A stretch of DNA of 10,856 bases, from the NCBI GenBank assembly GCA_026399445.1, contig JAPLRA010000361.1:1-10856 (forward strand). Reading direction: 5' to 3'. Position numbers and translations under genes: made by a program. Below the pieces are notes generated by a model. The model did not search any database and was not told the origin of the DNA. It worked only from the letters and a program-made list of their open reading frames with translations. The stretch is from Sulfuritalea sp. GTDB taxonomy: Bacteria; Pseudomonadota; Gammaproteobacteria; Burkholderiales; Rhodocyclaceae. Positions 6,298-10,856 of this stretch are shown piece after piece (the first letter of the stretch is position 1; each line of letters starts with the position of its first letter).

Positions 6298-6802
6298 CTA
6301 GTTGGCGTCGGTCGGCACCTGCGGTCGTGCAGGATTTTCCTTCAGCCTGGCGCGTACCCAGACATCGGCCTCGGCTTCGGTTTCGAAGGCGGCGAACAGC
6401 CGCCCCGCAGCGGCGTATGTTGCGGCGAACATGGGCAGCATCAACGAGCGGCCTTCGACGTCCGGTGCCACGACAAACGCCACGGCGCTGGCCCCGCGCC
6501 CCGCGCGGTTGTTGGCATGCAGGAACTCGCCGAAAGCGTCCAGCACCTCCTGCGAAACCACGACGCTGCGGCGAAGCACGATGATGTTGGCGAACGGGCC
6601 ATGTACCGGCATTTCGTCGAACAGGTTGTTCCACGTGGCACCGAGCGCGATGACCACTTCCTTGTTGAAGGGGCCGCCGTTGATTTCCACCTGCCCGGTG
6701 CGCAGTCGGCGTGCGACCTGCTCGGCGTGTTCGGCCGTAGCCGACCAGACGCCGCCGGCCAGGCCATACACCGTGCCGTTGGCAATGCGAACGGCATCAT
6801 CC
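6298..6802 (-). pseudogene. Chimeric frame: ALDH fragment fused to STAS/SpoIIAA-like C-terminal domain
   Basis: Reading down from 6802, the first 46 codons are a copy of aldehyde dehydrogenase residues 395-440 (DDAVRIANGTVYG to EINGGPFN). The frame then switches without interruption to an unrelated stretch of about 121 residues ending at the TAG 6300-6298. That stretch (ALGATWNNLFDEMP, HGPFANIIVLRRSVVVSQE, then ASAVAFVVAPDVEG, LMLPMFAATYAAAGR, FETEAEADVWVRARL) has the beta-alpha order and the final 'F.....A..W' helix of STAS/SpoIIAA-like proteins. That is my inference from pattern, not an established hit. No ATG with a ribosome site lies upstream in frame; the first in-frame ATG is in FDEMPVHG (about 6617-6615), already inside the domain. 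The native 5' end therefore appears replaced, and I call the gene broken. It could instead be expressed from that internal ATG. Confidence 0.6.
6665..6802. repeat. 138-bp direct repeat, displaced copy of ALDH internal segment
   Basis: Matches 7005-7142 inside the intact ALDH gene with one mismatch (6734 G versus 7074 T, changing Asp417 to Ala). The offset is 340 bp and both copies are in the same orientation. Its ends are sharp: the base pairs flanking each copy differ (6664/7004 and 6803/7143). Confidence 0.95.
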
Positions 6803-6803
6803 C

Positions 6804-6827
6804 AAAAGGCCGGGAGTTTCCCCGGCC
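6804..6827 (-). terminator. Intrinsic terminator of the MDR-ALDH operon
   Basis: On the minus strand, a perfect 7-bp GC stem (GGCCGGG / CCCGGCC, 6827-6821 with 6814-6808) closes a 6-nt loop (GAAACT) and is followed by TTTT (6807-6804). It lies 57 nt after the ALDH stop and directly before the displaced ALDH fragment, whose junction is at 6802/6803. Confidence 0.8.
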
Positions 6828-6883
6828 ATCCGGCACATTTCAAGCTTACTACTTTCGCATCAGGAAGTGATGCCCGCGCGCGC

Positions 6884-8323
6884 TTAGGCCTTCGGCGCGG
6901 GACGGAACTGCATGGCCTTGAACTCGAGAAAATCCTCCAGGCCGTACTTGCCCAGCTCGCGGCCGTTGCCCGACTGCTTGTAGCCGCCGAAGGGGGCGTA
7001 GAGATTGAAGGGGCCGCCGTTGATTTCCACCTGCCCGGTGCGCAGTCGGCGTGCGACCTGCTCGGCGTGTTCGTCCGTAGCCGACCAGACGCCGCCGGCC
7101 AGGCCATACACCGTGCCGTTGGCAATGCGAACGGCATCATCCTCGTCTGCGTAGGTGATGATCGACAGCACCGGGCCGAAGATTTCTTCCTGGGCGATGG
7201 TGCTGTCGGGCTTGACCTTGCCGAAGACAGTGGGCTTCACGTAGTAGCCATTCGGGTTGACTTCCTCGGGCAGTTCGGCGCCGCCGGTCAGCAGCTCGCA
7301 GCCTTCGGCGATGCCCTTGGCGATGTAGTCGCGGACGCGGTCCTGCTGCATCTTCGAGGCCAGCGGGCCGAGCGTGATGCCTTCTGCCATGGGGTCGCCG
7401 ACGCGGTAGGCTTGGGCGGCCTCGACCGCGAGTTTGGCGGCTTCGGCGTAGCGTGAGGCCGGCACCAGCATGCGGGTGTGCGCGGTGCAGGTCTGGCCCG
7501 AGTTGAGATAGCAGTTGCCGACCACGCCCTTCACCGCGACTGTGAAGTCGGCATCGTCGAGGATTATCGCGGCCGACTTGCCGCCGAGTTCCAGCGCGAC
7601 GCGTTTGACCGTGGCCGAGGCCAGCTCCGAGACGCGGGTGCCGGCGCGGGTGGAGCCGGTGAAGGAGACCATGTCGACTTGCGCATGCTTGACCATCGCT
7701 TCGCCGACCACCGGGCCGTAGCCGGTAATCAGGTTGAAGACGCCGGCCGGCACGCCGGCGGCATGGATGATCTCGGCCAGCAGGAAGGCGTTCAGTGGCG
7801 CGATTTCAGAGGGCTTCAGCACCACGGTGCAGCCGGCTGCCAGTGCGGCGGCGACCTTGGCCGCGATCTGGTGCAGCGGATAGTTCCACGGCGTGATGGC
7901 GGCGACTACACCCACCGGCTCGCGCACCACTTTCGAATTACCGACCTTTTCCTCGAACGGAAAGTCGGCCAGCATTTTCGAGTACATGCCGAAGCTCGCC
8001 GTGGGCGAACCGACCTGAACGCGCTGCGACATTTTGTAGGGCATGCCCATTTCCAGCGTGATGGTCCTGGCGATTTCATCCGCGCGCGCCTTGAGGCCTT
8101 CCTGGATCTTTTTCAGATACGCGGCGCGCTCGGCGGCCGGCGTCACGCTCCAGGCGTCGAAGGCGCGCCGCGCGGCCATCACCGCCTTGTCCGCGTCGGA
8201 CTCATTTCCTTGCGGCACGGTCGCCAGCAGGGCGCCGTCGGTGGGCGAGAAGACCTCGATGCTGCCTTGGCCGGCCGGGGTGACCCACTGGCAGTCGATG
8301 TAAAACTGTGTGCGCTGTTCCAT
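6884..8323 (-). CDS. NAD(P)+-dependent aldehyde dehydrogenase
   Basis: 479-residue ALDH superfamily enzyme that oxidises an aldehyde to the acid with NAD(P)+. Hallmarks seen: ITPWNYP with Asn147; the cofactor-loop motif FTGSTRAG (221-228); the general base Glu245 in LELGGKS; nucleophile Cys279 in NSGQTCTAH; EEIFGPV (379-385); and the C-terminal PFGGYKQSGNGRE. The length is normal and nothing essential is missing. The start ATG at 8323 has GGAAAG six bases upstream, and the frame's further upstream extension is antisense-free but overlaps the MDR gene, so it is rejected. It lies 22 bp downstream of the MDR oxidoreductase on the same strand, so operonic expression is very likely. The substrate cannot be read from sequence. 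A 138-bp piece of this gene is repeated just downstream. Confidence 0.94.
   Translation of the reverse strand: MEQRTQFYIDCQWVTPAGQGSIEVFSPTDGALLATVPQGNESDADKAVMAARRAFDAWSVTPAAERAAYLKKIQEGLKARADEIARTITLEMGMPYKMSQRVQVGSPTASFGMYSKMLADFPFEEKVGNSKVVREPVGVVAAITPWNYPLHQIAAKVAAALAAGCTVVLKPSEIAPLNAFLLAEIIHAAGVPAGVFNLITGYGPVVGEAMVKHAQVDMVSFTGSTRAGTRVSELASATVKRVALELGGKSAAIILDDADFTVAVKGVVGNCYLNSGQTCTAHTRMLVPASRYAEAAKLAVEAAQAYRVGDPMAEGITLGPLASKMQQDRVRDYIAKGIAEGCELLTGGAELPEEVNPNGYYVKPTVFGKVKPDSTIAQEEIFGPVLSIITYADEDDAVRIANGTVYGLAGGVWSATDEHAEQVARRLRTGQVEINGGPFNLYAPFGGYKQSGNGRELGKYGLEDFLEFKAMQFRPAPKA
7005..7142. repeat. 138-bp direct repeat, parent copy within ALDH gene
   Basis: Encodes ALDH residues 395-440 in the correct frame and context (EDDAVRIANG upstream, LYAPFGGYKQSG downstream), so it is the source. 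The partner copy is 6665-6802. Confidence 0.95.
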
Positions 8324-8329
8324 GCTGTT

Positions 8330-8335
8330 CTTTCC
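8330..8335 (-). promoter_or_regulatory. Ribosome binding site of the ALDH gene
   Basis: GGAAAG on the minus strand, six bases before ATG 8323. It lies in the 22-bp gap after the MDR stop and supports the chosen start. Confidence 0.5.
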
Positions 8336-8345
8336 GGTTGATTGA

Positions 8346-9326
8346 TTAGATGTTGGGGAGGACGACGATCTTGCCCTTGACCTGGCGGTTGGCGATGCTC
8401 GCGATGGCCTCCTTCGCGGCGGAAAGCGGGAAACGTTCACTGACAACCGGGCGAATCTTGCCGGCGGCGAACCATTCGTGCAGTTGATGCAGGTTGGCAA
8501 GGTGGCCGGCGGGGTCGTGCTTGGTCGAATCGCCCCAGTACACGCCGATCAGCGAACGTTCCTTGAGCAGCGCCAGGTTGAGCGGAATCTTCGGGATCTC
8601 GCCGGCGGCGAAGCCGATGATCAGCAGGCGCCCGCGCCACGCCAGGGCGCGGACTGCGGGCTCGGTGTAAGGGCCGCCGACCGGGTCATACACAACATCT
8701 GCACCCTTGCCCCCGGTGAGTTCGTTGATGCGGTCCTTGAGGTTTTCGGTCGAGTAATTCACCGTCTCGTCAGCGCCGACTTTCCTGCACAGTTCCAGCT
8801 TGTCGTCGCTCGAGGCCGCTGCGATCACGCGCGCGCCCATGGCCTTGCCGATCTCGATGGCGGAGATGCCGACGCCGCCGGCGGCGCCGAGCACTACCAA
8901 GGTTTCGCCGGCCTTCAGGTGGCCGCAGTCCTTGAGGCCGTGCAGCGAGGTGCAGTAGGTCAGCACCAGCGCCGCGCCGGTGTCGAAATCCATTCCCGCC
9001 GGCAGCGGCATCGCTTTTGCCGACTCGACAATGCATTCCTCGGCGAAGCCGCCGGTGCTGGTCAGCGCGATCACGAGGTCGCCGGCCTTGTAGTGCTTCA
9101 CCTCGGCGCCGACCGATTTGACGATGCCTGAAATCTCGGCGCCCGGCGTGAAGGGCAGCGGCGGTTTGACCTGGTAGAGGCCTTGCACCATCAGCGCGTC
9201 GGGAAAGTTCACCGCGGCGGCCCTGACTTCGATGAGCAGCTGTTTGGGGCCAGGCACGGGGGAGGGGATGTCCTTGACGACGAGAGTATCGATCGGACCG
9301 AAGGCTTCGCAGAGCAGGGCTTTCAT
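8346..9326 (-). CDS. Zinc-independent MDR-family NAD(P)H:quinone oxidoreductase-like enzyme
   Basis: 326-residue medium-chain dehydrogenase/reductase of the quinone oxidoreductase type, probably reducing a quinone or an alpha,beta-unsaturated carbonyl with NADPH. It has the GroES-like N-domain (VRAAAVNFPDALMVQGLY, 34-51) and PGAEISG (61-67) in place of the zinc-ligand GHE of alcohol dehydrogenases. The Rossmann motif VLGAAGGVG (145-153) is followed by GADVVYDPVGG (208-218) and a C-terminal VKGKIVV typical of the family. AGGAAA five bases before the ATG supports the start. It is first in a pair with the ALDH and lies 119 bp after the SDR stop, with an inverted repeat in between. Whether transcription reads through from the TetR-SDR pair or starts in that gap is not clear; I found no convincing promoter. 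Confidence 0.92.
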   Translation of the reverse strand: MKALLCEAFGPIDTLVVKDIPSPVPGPKQLLIEVRAAAVNFPDALMVQGLYQVKPPLPFTPGAEISGIVKSVGAEVKHYKAGDLVIALTSTGGFAEECIVESAKAMPLPAGMDFDTGAALVLTYCTSLHGLKDCGHLKAGETLVVLGAAGGVGISAIEIGKAMGARVIAAASSDDKLELCRKVGADETVNYSTENLKDRINELTGGKGADVVYDPVGGPYTEPAVRALAWRGRLLIIGFAAGEIPKIPLNLALLKERSLIGVYWGDSTKHDPAGHLANLHQLHEWFAAGKIRPVVSERFPLSAAKEAIASIANRQVKGKIVVLPNI

Positions 9327-9331
9327 GGGGG

Positions 9332-9337
9332 TTTCCT
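9332..9337 (-). promoter_or_regulatory. Ribosome binding site of the MDR gene
   Basis: AGGAAA on the minus strand, five bases before ATG 9326. Confidence 0.5.
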
Positions 9338-9354
9338 GGAAGAGTCAAAGGCTA

Positions 9355-9430
9355 CGACGCAAAGGCGCAAAGGCGCAGAGAAAGGCCAAGGTAATCCTTT
9401 GCGTCTTTGCGTCTTTGCGCCTTTGCGTCG
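9355..9430. repeat. CGCAAAG-type inverted repeat between SDR and MDR genes
   Basis: Perfect 18-bp inverted arms, 9355-9372 and 9413-9430 (CGACGCAAAGGCGCAAAG and its complement), each built from iterated CGCAAAG heptads. Further imperfect pairing extends inward around a centre near 9385-9396. Total span is 76 bp within the 119-bp gap between two same-strand genes. Dispersed palindromic elements of this composition are common in proteobacterial intergenic regions. It could act as a transcript 3'-end stabiliser or a weak terminator for the SDR gene; it lacks a clean T-tract. Confidence 0.85.
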
Positions 9431-9445
9431 AAAGGTTTTCGTTGC

Positions 9446-10285
9446 TCATACCAATGGCGTCGGATTGCGCAGGTTCATGATGTCGTCTGTGCGCAGCTGG
9501 ATGGCGTTGTTGATCTTGCGATGGGGAATGACATAGAAACGCCCTTCGCCGACGGCGGCGAAGACCTCGCTGGCCATGTCGGCGGCGGTCAGGCGTCCGG
9601 ACTTGACGGCCTGGCCCATGCGCTCTTCATAGGCAGCCGACAGGCCGGCGGCTGGCGCGGCGCTACCGAAGCGATCCTGCCGGTTGCGCGAGGACTGATG
9701 GATGCCGGTCGGCACCCAGGCCGGGCATAGCACCGAGACGCCGACCTTCGCCTTGGCGGCCAGCAGTTCGCCGTAGAGCGTTTCGGATAATGTCACCACG
9801 CCGTGCTTGCTGACGTTGTAGGCCGCCATGCCGGGCGTGGACAACAGGCCGGCGACCGACGAGGTATTTACGATGTGGCCTTCATCGCCCTGTTCCAGCA
9901 TCTTCGGCAGGAAGTGCTGGATGCCGTGGATCACGCTCCACAAGTTGACGCCGAGCACCCATTCCCAGTCGGCCGTGGAGTGCTCCCAGGTCACGCGCGT
10001 GAGGCCGACGCCGGCGTTGTTGCACAGCAGATGCACGCTGCCGAAGCGCGTGAAGGCGGCATCGGCCAGCGCGGCAATTTCGGCTTCGCGGCTGACGTCG
10101 GTGCGCTGTAGCAGCAGGCGCTCGGCCGACAGGCCCAGCGTCGTCGCCGCCTCTTCCAGGCGCGCGTATTCGATGTCGGCCAGCACCAGGTTCATGCCTT
10201 CCGCGGCGGCGCGTCGCGCCAGTTCGAGTCCGATGCCGCTGGCGGCGCCGGTGATGACCGCGGTGCGGCCGCTGAATTGCTTCAT
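9446..10285 (-). CDS. Short-chain dehydrogenase/reductase (SDR family)
   Basis: 279-residue classical SDR, interconverting an alcohol and a ketone with NAD(P). Motifs: cofactor-binding TGAASGIG (12-19); NNAG (89-92); the catalytic Ser in NTSSVAG (about 142-143); and the YxxxK pair Tyr156 and Lys160 (YNVSKHG). Asp37 at the end of the second beta strand (LVLADIE) favours NAD(H) over NADP(H), an inference from family rules. The C-terminal extension beyond residue 200 is longer than in minimal SDRs. The start has a strong GGAGGA seven bases upstream, and the ATG overlaps the stop of the TetR-type gene (ATGA), so the two are translationally coupled. It is probably controlled by that regulator and functionally linked to the MDR and ALDH genes downstream. 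Confidence 0.94.
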   Translation of the reverse strand: MKQFSGRTAVITGAASGIGLELARRAAAEGMNLVLADIEYARLEEAATTLGLSAERLLLQRTDVSREAEIAALADAAFTRFGSVHLLCNNAGVGLTRVTWEHSTADWEWVLGVNLWSVIHGIQHFLPKMLEQGDEGHIVNTSSVAGLLSTPGMAAYNVSKHGVVTLSETLYGELLAAKAKVGVSVLCPAWVPTGIHQSSRNRQDRFGSAAPAAGLSAAYEERMGQAVKSGRLTAADMASEVFAAVGEGRFYVIPHRKINNAIQLRTDDIMNLRNPTPLV

Positions 10286-10856
10286 TTGCTTGTCCTCCGG
10301 GGATGATTGCGTGCGGGGGCACGCTGCTTTGACGATGGGCGCAGGCCGATCATTTTGAACAGGGTGGCGGTCAGCCGCTGGGAGAGCTGGTCGGGTGACA
10401 GGCGACCGTCGGGGCGGTACCAGGTGTACATGAAGCCGACCACGCCGCCCATCGACATCGCGGTGACGGTGGTGTCGTCGAAGGACAGCGTGCCCTGGCG
10501 CCGGCCTTCTTCCATCAATGCGCCGAGATCGGCATAGAAGTCGTTGGCCAGCGCGCGCAGTTCGGCGCGAAATTCCGGACGCAGCGATGCCGTTACGCGA
10601 AACGCCAATGCGCTGCTGCGGAAGTGCGTGACGCTGGCGGCGACCCAGCGCTGCAGGCCCTCGGCCAGTTTGACGTGAGCGGGCCGATCGTCGTCGGCGG
10701 GAAACTTCATGGTCGACAGGCAGGCGACGGAAGCCCGCCAGGCCAGCGTCTCGACGATCGCATGCTTGTCCTGAAAATAGTAATAAACGAAGGGTTTGGT
10801 GACGCCGAGTTCCTCGCAGATCATGTCCACCGTGGTGCCGGCGAAGCCGTGGCGGT
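10282..10856 (-). CDS. TetR/AcrR-type transcriptional regulator, partial (N-terminus outside window)
   Basis: About 191 C-terminal residues of a TetR-family repressor; the frame is open to the window edge and the true start lies beyond it. The visible N-terminal part is the end of the HTH: HGFAGTTVDMICEELGVTK then PFVYYYFQDKHAIVETL, with the recognition helix and the family's YxYF signature. The remainder is a helical ligand-binding and dimerisation domain (AFRVTASLRPEF, DLGALMEEGRRQG, GGVVGFMYTWYRPDGR) followed by a basic tail. Its TGA overlaps the SDR ATG by 4 bp (ATGA). By family habit it would repress its own operon, here the SDR and possibly the MDR-ALDH genes, and be released by a pathway metabolite or CoA thioester. 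That is inference; no operator is visible because the promoter is outside the window. Confidence 0.92.
   Translation of the reverse strand, partial: RHGFAGTTVDMICEELGVTKPFVYYYFQDKHAIVETLAWRASVACLSTMKFPADDDRPAHVKLAEGLQRWVAASVTHFRSSALAFRVTASLRPEFRAELRALANDFYADLGALMEEGRRQGTLSFDDTTVTAMSMGGVVGFMYTWYRPDGRLSPDQLSQRLTATLFKMIGLRPSSKQRAPARNHPRRTSK
10293..10298 (-). promoter_or_regulatory. Ribosome binding site of the SDR gene
   Basis: GGAGGA on the minus strand, seven bases before ATG 10285 and inside the 3' end of the TetR-type gene. It fixes the SDR start. Confidence 0.65.

Noticed and set aside
6803..7140. N-terminal extension of the chimeric frame up to the ATGATG at 7140
   Set aside because: This part reads the ALDH gene out of frame and runs through the terminator hairpin; it is open by chance and not a credible protein.
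6302..7456. Plus-strand 384-codon frame over the ALDH 3' half
   Set aside because: It is a shadow of the ALDH and STAS-like coding strands, and its internal repeat is just the 138-bp duplication.
9355..9430. CRISPR or minisatellite array from the CGCAAAG heptads
   Set aside because: Heptads are few, lack spacers and are arranged as an inverted repeat, which fits an intergenic palindromic element.
9183..9536. Small plus-strand frames spanning the inverted repeat
   Set aside because: Their RRKGA and LRLCVFA peptides are translations of the CGCAAAG repeat, a common source of spurious hypothetical proteins.

Overview
The window looks like a chromosomal segment of a GC-rich Betaproteobacterium. 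The Rhodocyclales / Sterolibacteriaceae side is my guess, not a proof. The basis is the strong GC bias, the protein sequences, and the housekeeping block gloB / YafS-like methyltransferase / rnhA / dnaQ, which is conserved in Beta- and Gammaproteobacteria. The window contains no rRNA, tRNA, CRISPR array, transposase, phage gene or known defence cassette, and no gene-free stretch over 300 bases.

Left part (1-2855, minus strand): two tandem genes for Tat-exported caspase-like (peptidase C14, metacaspase-type) proteins. The downstream copy (434 to 1) runs off the window edge. The complete upstream copy (2855-492) has a Tat signal, a p20 caspase domain with the His/Cys dyad, a long Glu/Arg/Gln coiled coil built from a 243-bp internal repeat, and a C-terminal beta-rich domain. 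It carries a perfect in-frame 24-bp tandem duplication directly in front of the catalytic histidine that its neighbour lacks. The two copies are almost identical over the catalytic-His end and diverge toward the N-terminus.

Centre (2873-5547): gloB (glyoxalase II, minus) sits 17 bp upstream of the caspase gene. A YafS-like methyltransferase diverges from gloB across a 27-bp gap. It is followed by rnhA (ATGA overlap) and dnaQ (no spacer), forming a compact plus-strand operon.

Right part (5561-10856, all minus strand). Reading in the direction of transcription: a TetR-type regulator (cut by the window end) overlaps an SDR dehydrogenase by ATGA. A 119-bp gap with a CGCAAAG-type inverted repeat follows, then a zinc-independent MDR/quinone oxidoreductase and, 22 bp on, an aldehyde dehydrogenase that ends at a clear intrinsic terminator. 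Regulator plus alcohol-type, enone/quinone-type and aldehyde oxidoreductases suggests an inducible oxidation pathway of unknown substrate.

Beyond the terminator lies a 138-bp second copy of an internal ALDH segment. It is fused in frame to what looks like the C-terminal part of a STAS/SpoIIAA-like protein with no convincing start. Last is a small single-pass membrane coiled-coil protein that converges on dnaQ.

The most notable signals are the caspase pair with its duplicated pre-histidine strand and the ALDH::STAS-like chimera. Both could be real recent rearrangements or assembly errors at repeats. Read-level evidence would decide.
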